This document shows, piece by piece, positions 47,734 through 56,432 of a DNA stretch of 64,000 nucleotides. The translations under genes and the position numbers were made by a program. Within the stretch, counting starts at the first letter, position 1. Every line of letters begins with the position of its first letter. The DNA is from Buttiauxella selenatireducens (GTDB lineage: Bacteria; Pseudomonadota; Gammaproteobacteria; Enterobacterales; Enterobacteriaceae), in assembly GCF_031432975.1 (NCBI RefSeq), contig NZ_CP133838.1, positions 3,968,001-4,032,000 on the forward strand, in the 5' to 3' direction. The notes beneath the pieces were generated by a model. That model saw only the letters and a list, made by a program, of their open reading frames with translations, was not told the DNA's origin and searched no databases.

Positions 47734-50016
47734 ATGAATAAAAAAATTAACTATTCCCTCGCAATGCTAATTAATTTGGGGATATACGGTGTCGCTCAAC
47801 CTGCCTTTGCAGCAGAGCAAGCGACATCCGCAACGGCTCAGGCCGCTGCGACAGACACTGACAACACACAGAATCCCGCAGACGAAGACACCATGGTGGT
47901 TACTGCTGCCGAGCAAAACTTGCAGGCACCAGGCGTTTCAACCATCACCGCTGAAGAACTGAAAAAACGCCCCCCGGCACGGGATATTTCCGAAATCGTC
48001 CGCACCATGCCGGGTGTGAACCTCACCGGTAACTCCACCAGCGGCCAGCGCGGGAACGGTCGCCAGATCGATATTCGCGGCATGGGCCCGGAAAACACCC
48101 TGATTCTCATCGATGGTAAACCGGTCACCAGCCGTAACTCGGTGCGTCTGGGCTGGCGTGGCGAGCGTGATACGCGCGGCGATGCAAGCTGGGTTCCACC
48201 GGAAATGGTTGAACGTATTGAAGTTATCCGTGGCCCTGCCGCCGCACGTTACGGCAACGGTGCCGCCGGTGGCGTGGTGAATATCATCACCAAAAAAGGC
48301 AGCGGCGAGTGGCACGGTTCCTGGAACACTTACCTCAATGCGCCTGAACACAATGATGAAGGCTCAACCAAACGTACCAACTTTAGCCTGAGCGGCCCGC
48401 TGGGCGGAGATTTCAGCTTCCGTTTGTACGGCAATCTGGATAAAACCCAGGCCGATGCCTGGGACATTAACCAGGGTCACCAATCTGAACGTACCGGGAT
48501 TTACGCTGATACGCTGCCAGCAGGCCGCGAAGGCGTGACCAATAAAGACGTGAATGGCGTGGTGCGCTGGGACTTTGCGCCGATGCAGTCACTGGAACTG
48601 GAAGCGGGCTACAGCCGCCAGGGCAACCTGTATTCCGGCGATACGCAAAACACCAACACCAACCAAATCGTTAAAGATAACTACGGCAACGAAACTAACC
48701 GTCTTTATCGCCAGAGCTACTCACTGACCTGGAACGGCGGTTGGGATAATGGCCTGACAACCAGCAACTGGGTGCAGTACGAGCACACCCGTAACTCGCG
48801 TATGCAGGAAGGGCTGGCGGGCGGTACTGAGGGGATCTTCTCCAGCGATAAATTCAGTGATATCGACCTGAGCGATGTGCTTTTGCACAGCGAAGTGAAT
48901 ATTCCGATTGATCTCGTTTTCAACCAGAACCTGACGCTGGGTACCGAGTGGAACCAGCAAAAAATGAAGGATCTGTCTTCGAACAATCAGACCTTTATGG
49001 GTGGCAACATTCCTGGCATGAGCGGGACTAACCGTAGCCCGTACTCCCAGGCAGAAATCTTCTCCCTGTTTGCTGAAGACAACATGGAGTTGACGGACAG
49101 CACCATGCTGACGCCGGGCTTGCGTTTTGATCATCACAGCATTGTGGGTAACAACTGGAGCCCGTCTCTGAACCTGTCTCAAGGTTTGGGCGACGACTTC
49201 ACCCTGAAAATGGGTATCGCCCAGGCGTATAAAGCGCCAAGCCTGTATCAAACCAACCCTAACTACATTCTGTACAGCAAAGGCCAGGGTTGCTACGCCA
49301 GCGGTACCGGCGTGGGTTGCTACATGATGGGTAATGAAGATCTTAAAGCTGAAACCAGCATCAACAAAGAGATCGGCCTTGAGTTCAAACGTGACGGCTG
49401 GCTTGCCGGCGTGACCTGGTTCCGTAACGACTACCGCGACAAGATTGAAGCGGGTTACGCGCCTATCGGTCAGACTTCAAAAGGCAGCACTAAAACGGAT
49501 ATTTATCAGTGGGAAAATATTCCTAAAGCCGTTGTTGAAGGCCTGGAAGGGACATTGAACGTACCGGTTTCAAACACCGTAAACTGGACCAATAACGTCA
49601 CTTACATGCTGCAAAGTAAGAACAAAGAAACCGGCGAGCGCCTGTCGGTTATTCCGGAATATACGTTGAACTCCATGCTGAGCTGGCAGATTCGTCAGGA
49701 TATTTCTGTGCAATCGACCTTTACCTGGTATGGCAAACAGCAACCGAAGAAGTACAACTACAAAGGTCAGCCTGCGACAGGACCTGAAACCAACGAAGTT
49801 AGCCCTTATAGCATTGTTGGCCTGAGTGGAACCTGGGATGCGACCAAAAACATCAGTCTGACGACGGGGATTGATAACCTGTTCGACGAACGTCACTGGC
49901 GCGCGGGTAATGCCCAAACCACAGGCGGCGATGCCGGTTATATGTATGGTGCAGGTGCCGCAACGTATAACGAGTCTGGTCGTACTTATTATGTGAGTTT
50001 GAATACCCACTTCTAA
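47734..50016 (+). CDS. fepA: Ferric-enterobactin outer-membrane receptor FepA
   Basis: A 760-residue TonB-dependent receptor (E. coli 746). In order: signal peptide (MNKKINYSLAMLINLGIYG... ending AFA), TonB box region DTMVVTAAEQ, plug domain (GVNLTGNSTSGQRGNGRQID, NGAAGGVVNIITKKG), then a 22-strand barrel ending in SLNTHF. It imports ferric enterobactin and is a likely colicin B/D and phage receptor by homology. Start ATG 47734; the preceding upstream frame has no homology. entD follows after a repeat cluster. Confidence 0.97.
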   Translation: MNKKINYSLAMLINLGIYGVAQPAFAAEQATSATAQAAATDTDNTQNPADEDTMVVTAAEQNLQAPGVSTITAEELKKRPPARDISEIVRTMPGVNLTGNSTSGQRGNGRQIDIRGMGPENTLILIDGKPVTSRNSVRLGWRGERDTRGDASWVPPEMVERIEVIRGPAAARYGNGAAGGVVNIITKKGSGEWHGSWNTYLNAPEHNDEGSTKRTNFSLSGPLGGDFSFRLYGNLDKTQADAWDINQGHQSERTGIYADTLPAGREGVTNKDVNGVVRWDFAPMQSLELEAGYSRQGNLYSGDTQNTNTNQIVKDNYGNETNRLYRQSYSLTWNGGWDNGLTTSNWVQYEHTRNSRMQEGLAGGTEGIFSSDKFSDIDLSDVLLHSEVNIPIDLVFNQNLTLGTEWNQQKMKDLSSNNQTFMGGNIPGMSGTNRSPYSQAEIFSLFAEDNMELTDSTMLTPGLRFDHHSIVGNNWSPSLNLSQGLGDDFTLKMGIAQAYKAPSLYQTNPNYILYSKGQGCYASGTGVGCYMMGNEDLKAETSINKEIGLEFKRDGWLAGVTWFRNDYRDKIEAGYAPIGQTSKGSTKTDIYQWENIPKAVVEGLEGTLNVPVSNTVNWTNNVTYMLQSKNKETGERLSVIPEYTLNSMLSWQIRQDISVQSTFTWYGKQQPKKYNYKGQPATGPETNEVSPYSIVGLSGTWDATKNISLTTGIDNLFDERHWRAGNAQTTGGDAGYMYGAGAATYNESGRTYYVSLNTHF

Positions 50017-50025
50017 GTGTGCAAA

Positions 50026-50113
50026 ACCGCCCTCATCCCGGCCTTCTCCCTGTGGGAGAAGGTGAAAATTGATCATCCCCTCTCCCCGTGGGAGAGGGTT
50101 AGGGTGAGGGCAG
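50026..50113. repeat. GC-rich palindromic repeat cluster e (fepA-entD)
   Basis: CCCTCATCCCGGCCTTCTCC... with CCTTCTCCCTGTGGGAGAAGG and CCCTCTCCCCGTGGGAGAGGG, ending TTAGGGTGAGGG. It fills most of the 116 bp between fepA and entD in the same operon and may alter relative expression or mRNA decay. Confidence 0.87.
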
Positions 50114-50132
50114 CCCTTTCAGGCAGAGTATT

Positions 50133-50810
50133 ATGCAAATCCAGGCTTCAAACTTTATTTTCCCCGGCACCACCCAGCGCATTTTCCGCATCGACTTTGA
50201 CGCTTCCACACTTGAGCCACACGATTTGCTATGGCTGCCCCATCACCCACGTTTGTCCCACGCGTCGAAAAAGCGCCAGGCCGAACACCTGGCCGGCAGA
50301 ATTGCCGCCCGTGAAGCGCTGCGTTTTCATGGAGTCACAGATTTTGTTCCTGGAATCGGGTTACACCGCGAACCTTGCTGGCCACCCGGATTTACCGGCA
50401 GTATTACGCACAGCGGCAATGTCGCAATGGCAACGGTTGTGGCTGATGATCCCCTTTTGCGTGTAGGAATGGGAATCGACTACGAAGAAATAATTGCGCC
50501 AGCGGTGGCGTGGGATATTTACGACGGAATTATTGAAAGCGCTGAGAGAGAACTTCTTGCTGCATCCCCCCTCCCCTTTAATTACGCGTTAACGTTAGTG
50601 TTTTCAGCCAAAGAAAGTTTATTTAAAGCTTTGTTTCGCCACGTCGGGCGCTACTTTGATTTTTCAGCGGCATCCATATGTAAAATTGAACAAAAGCACA
50701 TGATTCTGACGCTCAACCAATCACTCGGACCCTATCAAAAAGACAGTAAATTCAAGGCAGTATGGAAAGGTAACGCTACGCAATTAATAACATTAATACG
50801 GTTTGAGTGA
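50133..50810 (+). CDS. entD: Enterobactin synthase component D, phosphopantetheinyl transferase
   Basis: A 225-residue Sfp-type 4'-phosphopantetheinyl transferase (E. coli 206) that activates the EntB and EntF carrier domains. Motifs: HLAGRIAAREALRFHG, GSITHSGNVAMATV, GMGIDYEEI (magnesium aspartate) and LVFSAKESLFKALF (catalytic Lys/Glu). It diverges more from E. coli than the rest of the pathway. It is downstream of fepA in the same orientation. Confidence 0.93.
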   Translation: MQIQASNFIFPGTTQRIFRIDFDASTLEPHDLLWLPHHPRLSHASKKRQAEHLAGRIAAREALRFHGVTDFVPGIGLHREPCWPPGFTGSITHSGNVAMATVVADDPLLRVGMGIDYEEIIAPAVAWDIYDGIIESAERELLAASPLPFNYALTLVFSAKESLFKALFRHVGRYFDFSAASICKIEQKHMILTLNQSLGPYQKDSKFKAVWKGNATQLITLIRFE

Positions 50811-50910
50811 GGATAAAGAGAAATGACTTGCGGTTCGGTAATAAGTGAATGTTATATTCGAAAGAACACACACATCTATAACATCACTTATAACAAGGAC
50901 TCATTAATCT

Positions 50911-52254
50911 ATGGAAAATTCGCTTTCTCTGGAATCGTTCCTCTCTTCTGTACAACAACGCGATCCACACCAACCTGAATTTGCTCAGGCAGTACGCGAA
51001 GTCATGACCACGCTGTGGCCTTTCCTCGAACAAAATCCTCAATACCGTCGCTCTGCGCTGCTGGAGCGTTTAGTCGAACCCGAGCGTGTGATTCAGTTCC
51101 GCGTGACCTGGGTTGATGACAAAAATCAGGTCCAGGTGAACCGCGCCTGGCGTGTGCAATTCAGCTCCGCGATTGGGCCATTTAAAGGCGGGATGCGCTT
51201 CCATCCATCCGTTAACCTTTCCATTCTGAAATTCTTAGGCTTTGAGCAAACCTTCAAAAACGCACTCACCACGCTGCCGATGGGCGGGGGTAAAGGCGGT
51301 AGCGATTTTAACCCTAAAGGTAAAAGCGAAGGCGAGATCATGCGTTTTTGCCAGGCGTTGATGCTTGAACTGTACCGCCATTTGGGGCCAGATACTGACG
51401 TCCCGGCAGGTGATATTGGCGTTGGCGGGCGTGAAGTGGGCTTTATGGCGGGGATGATGAAAAAACTCTCCAACAACACAGCTTGCGTGTTCACCGGCAA
51501 AGGTCTTTCGTTTGGCGGAAGCCTGATTCGCCCGGAAGCCACTGGTTACGGCCTAATCTATTTCACCGATGCGATGCTCAAGCGTCATGGTCTGGGCTTT
51601 GAAGGGATGCGCGTCGCCGTTTCTGGTTCCGGCAACGTGGCGCAATATGCCATCGAAAAAGCACTCTCTCTGGGAGCTCGCGTCATTACCGCTTCTGACT
51701 CCAACGGCACCGTCGTTGATGAAGCAGGCTTCACCACCGAGAAACTGGCTCGTCTGACTGAAATCAAATCCAGCCGTGACGGGCGCGTTGCCGATTATGC
51801 GAAAGAGTTCGGCCTGCAATACCTCGAAGGCCAGCAACCGTGGAACGTGCCGGTAGATATCGCGCTACCGTGTGCCACGCAAAATGAACTGGATACCGAC
51901 GCGGCACGCACGCTGATTGCCAACGGTGTGAAAGCCGTGGCAGAAGGCGCGAATATGCCGACCACCATTGAAGCCACCAATTTGTTTATTGATGCGGGCG
52001 TGTTGTTTGCACCAGGCAAAGCCGCTAACGCGGGTGGCGTGGCAACATCAGGCCTTGAGATGGCGCAGAATGCCGCTCGCCTGAGCTGGAAATCAGAAAA
52101 AGTGGATGTCCGTCTGCATCACATCATGCTGGATATTCACGAAGCCTGTGTGAATTACGGCGGTGAAGATAAGCAAACGCATTATGTTCGCGGCGCGAAT
52201 ATTGCGGGCTTTGTAAAAGTGGCTGACGCAATGGCAGGACAAGGTATTTTATAA
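50911..52254 (+). CDS. gdhA: NADP-specific glutamate dehydrogenase
   Basis: 447 residues, equal to E. coli GdhA, forming glutamate from 2-oxoglutarate and ammonia with NADPH. The substrate site shows PFKGGMRFHPSVN, LPMGGGKGGSDFNPKGKS (catalytic Lys region) and DTDVPAGDIGVGGRE; the nucleotide domain has VAVSGSGNVAQYA near residue 235. In E. coli the gene is elsewhere on the map; here it follows entD by 100 bp with its own leader, and a terminator ends it. Confidence 0.97.
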   Translation: MENSLSLESFLSSVQQRDPHQPEFAQAVREVMTTLWPFLEQNPQYRRSALLERLVEPERVIQFRVTWVDDKNQVQVNRAWRVQFSSAIGPFKGGMRFHPSVNLSILKFLGFEQTFKNALTTLPMGGGKGGSDFNPKGKSEGEIMRFCQALMLELYRHLGPDTDVPAGDIGVGGREVGFMAGMMKKLSNNTACVFTGKGLSFGGSLIRPEATGYGLIYFTDAMLKRHGLGFEGMRVAVSGSGNVAQYAIEKALSLGARVITASDSNGTVVDEAGFTTEKLARLTEIKSSRDGRVADYAKEFGLQYLEGQQPWNVPVDIALPCATQNELDTDAARTLIANGVKAVAEGANMPTTIEATNLFIDAGVLFAPGKAANAGGVATSGLEMAQNAARLSWKSEKVDVRLHHIMLDIHEACVNYGGEDKQTHYVRGANIAGFVKVADAMAGQGIL

Positions 52255-52264
52255 TATTTAACCG

Positions 52265-52291
52265 TGGCGCCTGGTAGATTACCGGGCGCCA
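52265..52291 (+). terminator. gdhA terminator
   Basis: An 11-bp stem with one G-U pair (TGGCGCCTGGTA... with ...ACCGGGCGCCA), 10 bp after the gdhA stop, followed by TAATTATTATTT. Confidence 0.87.
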
Positions 52292-52511
52292 TAATTATTA
52301 TTTCGCAGTTTAATAACATCCATTCTTTAATCTCCCAATCAAAATCAACAATTTAATTACATCAATAAACGGCGCCTCAACGATTAATCGAATTTTATTT
52401 ATTCCCTCAATGGGCATTCCTGTTTTAAGAATCTTCTCGTTCGGTAGTTTTTTTCTGTCGATATTATTCAGCGCATCTATTTGCATTTGAATATACCTAC
52501 CAGGAAACACG

Positions 52512-52871
52512 ATGAAAAAACTAACTCTTATTACACTGGCCGTTCTGCTGGCGGGGTGTAGTGCTAACAGCGTGAACTCACAGGCTCAACACGTGCGCGT
52601 AACCAACAACGAGCCAGGCAAAGAGTGTAAATTCCTCGGCGATGTAACCGGCAGCCAGGGGAATTTCGTGACCGGCGGCTGGACATCAAACAGTAACCTG
52701 GAAACCGGTGCGCGTAACGACCTGAAAAACCAGGCAGCTAATATGGGTGGCAATGTGGTGTCTATTTTGACTCAGCGTGCAGGCCAGACCGGCAGCGCCT
52801 ATAACGGCTCCGGCAGCAGCGAGCAAACAAACGTAACGCTGACCGGGAATGTGTATCGCTGCCCTGAGTGA
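52512..52871 (+). CDS. DUF4156 lipoprotein
   Basis: A 119-residue lipoprotein. The lipobox LLAGCSANS puts the acylated cysteine at about residue 16. The DUF4156 core follows (CKFLGDVTGSQGNFVTGGW, ARNDLKNQAANMGGNVVSIL, GNVYRCPE), as in E. coli YjeI. The Ser at +2 would predict outer-membrane sorting by the usual rule. Function unknown; two cysteines outside the lipobox may pair. It has its own ~220-bp AT-rich upstream spacer with no convincing gene. Confidence 0.9.
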   Translation: MKKLTLITLAVLLAGCSANSVNSQAQHVRVTNNEPGKECKFLGDVTGSQGNFVTGGWTSNSNLETGARNDLKNQAANMGGNVVSILTQRAGQTGSAYNGSGSSEQTNVTLTGNVYRCPE

Positions 52872-52888
52872 TGCGTCTGTGCTTAGCG

Positions 52889-53062
52889 AAGCAGGCAGCC
52901 CTCTCCCGTGCGGGGTAACCTTTTCCCCTTATCCTGGGGGAGAAGGTTGGGATGAGGGCGCGTTGTTTTGACCTTCCCCTTCTCCTGGGGGAGAAGGCCG
53001 GGATGAGGGCGAGCTGTTTTGACCTTCCCCTTCTCCTGGGGGAGAAGGCCGGGATGAGGGCC
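52889..53062. repeat. GC-rich palindromic repeat cluster f with exact 51-bp tandem array
   Basis: After a degenerate unit (CCCTCTCCCGTGCGGGGTAA), TCCTGGGGGAGAAGG recurs at 52932, 52983 and 53034: three copies exactly 51 bp apart, each followed by GGATGAGGGC or near match and a linker GAGCTGTTTTGACCTTCCCC or variant. It lies between the convergent DUF4156 and opgB stops, so is non-coding. Confidence 0.92.
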
Positions 53063-53070
53063 GTTTTATT

Positions 53071-55359
53071 CTACGCGGCTGGCACCACTTTAATATCTTC
53101 CATTCCAATCCCCAGCTTGCGCGGTTCATGACCAAGAATATTACCTTCATTCGATAACTGTGGCTGTGGTGGAATAATTTCCACCAGGCTACTGCGCTCA
53201 GGATTATCAAAATGCAGCGTAGTGGTACTGAGTTCTTCGCCAAGTGTTAACGTCTGCTGCTGGCTTCCCACTTTTACCGGCACCGGCTGGCCGATATTTG
53301 GGCCAAATGCTTTGGCTGTAATGATCAGGTCAAATTTCTCCGGCAACGGCTCGGCATATTCGATTTTCACTTCCGGTGCCAGATTGGCATTTGACCAGCG
53401 CCCCCAATTTTCAGGACGGGAAATCCCGGTAAACGCTTTCACATTTTGCGGAGCGCCGGGGATATTGAAAATAAAGCTATCGGCCTGGTAGCGAATGGCG
53501 TTTTCATCCAGTTTCAGCAGTGCCACATTATTTTTAAAACGCGCCTTGTCGGTGGCTTGCTGGATAAATTGCACCGCATGTTGTTCCTGCGGTTGTTCAA
53601 TTAAACGCACTGACGGCTGCCCGCCCATTTGCCCCTGGGCGACACACAGTCCGGTGGAAAGTGCCAGTTTTGGCTCCCACAAACGCGCCATTTTGAAGCA
53701 GCGGTCGGCCCAAATAAATTTGTCGTTTTCTTTAAAATCAGCCAGTTGGTAGCGCAGCGGTGCAGAATACTCGCTTTCCGGTAATGGCTCGATTTTCTTA
53801 TCCAGAATACGCAGCAGCAATGGCATTTTAAAATGTGCCCCGGAATAGCTGAAGGTGTTTTTCTGCTGGTTTATCTCATATTGGGTGATTGTTTTAGGGA
53901 AATTCCACAGATCAATGACGTCGGGTTTCCACGCCATCACCTTTTCTTTTACGTTAAGAAATACGGCGGCTATCGACTGCCCGGACAAACTGCTGCGCCC
54001 TAAGCCAAGATAATTATCGCCCCCCAGAACATCCAGCACCGTGGCTCCGTTATCCAGAGTACTGCGTTTTACCGGCACCAGGTCTGCCTGCGGTTTATCA
54101 CCACGAATAATAAAGAACAGGTTATTTCTATCGTGCTGATTAAGGTATTTGTAGGCGGTGTTATTCATGGCGAGATGATCAGAAGAAACGACAATCACCG
54201 TATTTTTAAAATACGGTGACGCTTTTATCTTTTCGATCAACGCGGCGATATGTTCCTGGCTACAGGCTACCGCGCCAAACGACAGGTTTTGTTTGCCGTC
54301 AAAGTTGTAACTGCGACGCTTGCACGTTTTTGAAATAAAACCGTCTGGATGGTGCGTATCGACGGTTAACGTAAACAGGGAGAACCGTTTGTTTGCTTTC
54401 GACAGTTCAATATACTTTTCATAGACTTCATCCAGCACCGTATCGTCGTAGAAGCCCCAGTTATTGCGATAGTTTGGGTCGGCAACCAGGCTTTTCAGCT
54501 CTTGAGCCCCGTACATATAGTCGAAACCATGAGACTGTAAAAAGATGTCTTTGCCAGCAAAACGCAAGTCTGCGCCCTGCATAAAGTAGTTTTCATAACC
54601 CGAGGCTTTCAGGATGTCACCCAGGCAGATATTTTTCGGGAAGAAACTCGACATCGAAGCCGAAGAGTTCCCCTCGAACGGCGCAAACAATGGAATACCA
54701 CATTGTGAGGCGACCATTCCGGCAATGGTGTAATCAGTGCCGGGTAATTGCACGGTATGGCTGAAATCTATTCCTTCATTTTTTAGCCCCGTTAATTCCG
54801 GCGCTAAGTCAGGGAAGTATTCCGGTTCCAGATAAGTGCGTTCAAGACTTTCGCCATAAATATAAACGAGGTTAAGTTTCGGATTATTAATGGTGCCATG
54901 GGGGACTTTGTAATAAACATCGAAATCAGAATCACCCGCACGAGTTTGTGATGTAACCAGTTCTGTCACCTGGCGAAAAGCAGGTGACGCATCCACCGAG
55001 GCCAGCGCCAAAACAATTGCCAGCAGGCTATATCCAAAGTGATGGGGATAGCCTTTACGGCGACGCAGAATCCAGGCCAACCCACCAAATACGGCGACCA
55101 GAACAACAAACACTCCAACCCCAGGAAGAATGTATTTGCCTGTTCCGGCGCCCGTCAGGCTGCTGGTCAGGGTATAAAGCACCGCGTCGTTGATACCTTC
55201 ACCGGTGAAGTAGTTACTGGCGACAAACGTCACGTTCAGGACGATATATAATCCCAAAATAAGCAGGATGACACTAAACCACCAAACGTTACGTCCAGCT
55301 TTAACGGCGTACACGGCAATGGCTGCGACAAACAACACAATTGAAAGCATTTCCGACAA
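53071..55359 (-). CDS. opgB: Phosphoglycerol transferase I (OpgB/MdoB)
   Basis: A 762-residue inner-membrane sulfatase-fold enzyme (E. coli 763) that moves phosphoglycerol from phosphatidylglycerol to osmoregulated periplasmic glucans. Four N-terminal helices (to about residue 130) precede the large periplasmic domain with [13 protein letters not shown] (catalytic Thr/metal region), [15 protein letters not shown] and [13 protein letters not shown]. The start is TTG 55359, aligned with the family MSE start; ATG 55350 is the alternative. In E. coli opgB lies elsewhere (near dnaTC). Confidence 0.95.
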   Translation of the reverse strand: MSEMLSIVLFVAAIAVYAVKAGRNVWWFSVILLILGLYIVLNVTFVASNYFTGEGINDAVLYTLTSSLTGAGTGKYILPGVGVFVVLVAVFGGLAWILRRRKGYPHHFGYSLLAIVLALASVDASPAFRQVTELVTSQTRAGDSDFDVYYKVPHGTINNPKLNLVYIYGESLERTYLEPEYFPDLAPELTGLKNEGIDFSHTVQLPGTDYTIAGMVASQCGIPLFAPFEGNSSASMSSFFPKNICLGDILKASGYENYFMQGADLRFAGKDIFLQSHGFDYMYGAQELKSLVADPNYRNNWGFYDDTVLDEVYEKYIELSKANKRFSLFTLTVDTHHPDGFISKTCKRRSYNFDGKQNLSFGAVACSQEHIAALIEKIKASPYFKNTVIVVSSDHLAMNNTAYKYLNQHDRNNLFFIIRGDKPQADLVPVKRSTLDNGATVLDVLGGDNYLGLGRSSLSGQSIAAVFLNVKEKVMAWKPDVIDLWNFPKTITQYEINQQKNTFSYSGAHFKMPLLLRILDKKIEPLPESEYSAPLRYQLADFKENDKFIWADRCFKMARLWEPKLALSTGLCVAQGQMGGQPSVRLIEQPQEQHAVQFIQQATDKARFKNNVALLKLDENAIRYQADSFIFNIPGAPQNVKAFTGISRPENWGRWSNANLAPEVKIEYAEPLPEKFDLIITAKAFGPNIGQPVPVKVGSQQQTLTLGEELSTTTLHFDNPERSSLVEIIPPQPQLSNEGNILGHEPRKLGIGMEDIKVVPAA

Positions 55360-55795
55360 CGCCTAACCCTCGAAATGAACCTGCGCCATTGCGCAAAAAT
55401 GTACATAAAAACGTATGTGCGCTAAATCTAGCTGTGTTGTCACACTCCTGCAATTTCTCTGACATGAAAGTGACATGCATTTCGGAATTGTACGTATCCC
55501 GGACGTCATCGACGTGCATGATTAATAGCTGCCAGCTATTAGAACCATCGTTAATACAACGCTTGAGTGGATTGACCCGTTCAGCGCATCAGTGATTTAA
55601 TCCCGCCGCTGTTATGATTTTTTAAAGTGGAATTGTAACGCGCAACATTAAGAGGCCACTCCGCAAGGGGTGGCTTTTTTTATGCCTGTCGTTTCGATTG
55701 GTAGGTATTACTTATCAATTCAATACAACCTACCCATTAGAGCGAAACGCGAAACTTCGTTATCTTTCTCCCATCGCAAAACGGAGGAAGTACAG
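55360..55795. other. Spacer upstream of ahpC with an orphan terminator
   Basis: A 436-bp stretch between the divergent opgB and ahpC with no credible protein gene. It must contain both promoters. It holds a strong rho-independent terminator at 55655-55681 that points towards ahpC but has no gene before it; a TATGAT hexamer lies at 55613. This suggests a short terminated transcript or an attenuated ahpC leader. An OxyR site is expected by homology, but no convincing match was picked out. Confidence 0.6.
55655..55681 (+). terminator. Rho-independent terminator upstream of ahpC
   Basis: GCCACTCC (55655-55662) pairs with GGGGTGGC (55667-55674), with a GCAA tetraloop and seven T residues. It is 115 bp before the ahpC start and no coding gene precedes it on this strand. 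Confidence 0.88.
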
Positions 55796-56359
55796 ATGTC
55801 TTTAATTAATACAAAAATCAAACCATTCAAAAACAGCGCTTTTAAAAACGGTGAATTCATTGAAGTTACCGAGCAGGACGTAGAAGGTCGCTGGAGCGTT
55901 TTCTTCTTCTACCCGGCTGACTTCACTTTTGTATGCCCAACTGAACTGGGCGATGTTGCTGACCATTACGACGAATTCCAGAAACTGGGCGTGGATATTT
56001 ACTCTGTTTCTACAGACACCCATTTCACCCACAAAGCATGGCACAGCAGCTCTGACACCATCGCTAAAATCAAATACGCGATGATCGGCGACCCAACTGG
56101 TGCATTGACTCGTAACTTCGAAATCATGCGTGAAGACCAAGGCCTGGCAGACCGTGGGACCTTTATTGTTGACCCACAGGGCATTATTCAGGCTATCGAA
56201 GTGACAGCTGAAGGCATTGGCCGTGATGCATCTGACCTGCTGCGTAAAGTGAAAGCCGCTCAGTACGTGTCTTCTCACCCAGGTGAAGTTTGCCCGGCTA
56301 AGTGGAAAGAAGGCGAAGCGACATTGTCTCCGTCATTAGATCTGGTCGGCAAAATTTAA
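55796..56359 (+). CDS. ahpC: Alkyl hydroperoxide reductase peroxiredoxin subunit
   Basis: 187 residues, equal to E. coli AhpC: a 2-Cys peroxiredoxin reducing H2O2 and organic hydroperoxides. The peroxidatic cysteine is in [13 protein letters not shown] near residue 47 and the resolving cysteine in [13 protein letters not shown] near 166. The start ATG follows ACGGAGGAAG. It leads an ahpCF operon with an internal terminator, giving more AhpC than AhpF. Confidence 0.98.
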   Translation: MSLINTKIKPFKNSAFKNGEFIEVTEQDVEGRWSVFFFYPADFTFVCPTELGDVADHYDEFQKLGVDIYSVSTDTHFTHKAWHSSSDTIAKIKYAMIGDPTGALTRNFEIMREDQGLADRGTFIVDPQGIIQAIEVTAEGIGRDASDLLRKVKAAQYVSSHPGEVCPAKWKEGEATLSPSLDLVGKI

Positions 56360-56383
56360 TCCTCTTCAAATTGAATAACGCTT

Positions 56384-56410
56384 ATCGGCTGCGCTTGCAG
56401 CCGATTTTTT
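56384..56410 (+). terminator. Partial terminator between ahpC and ahpF
   Basis: ATCGGCTGC (56384-56392) pairs with GCAGCCGAT (56397-56405) across GCTT, then T-rich sequence. It lies in the ahpC-ahpF gap, so it probably reduces rather than ends transcription into ahpF. Confidence 0.87.
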
Positions 56411-56432
56411 CTTGCCAATAGGGAGACGCAAC

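Noticed and set aside
52310-52510. 66-codon minus-strand open frame between gdhA and the DUF4156 gene
   Set aside because: AT-rich spacer sequence, no recognised family, only a weak AGGT before an internal ATG. Could be a small gene, but unsupported.
52929-53062. Regularly spaced repeats considered as a CRISPR array
   Set aside because: Linkers are nearly identical rather than unique spacers, the unit is a dispersed palindrome, and no cas genes are present.
55685-55745. Possible OxyR site upstream of ahpC (GGTAGGT...ACCTACC symmetry)
   Set aside because: Expected by homology but the match to the four-element OxyR pattern was too loose to assign.
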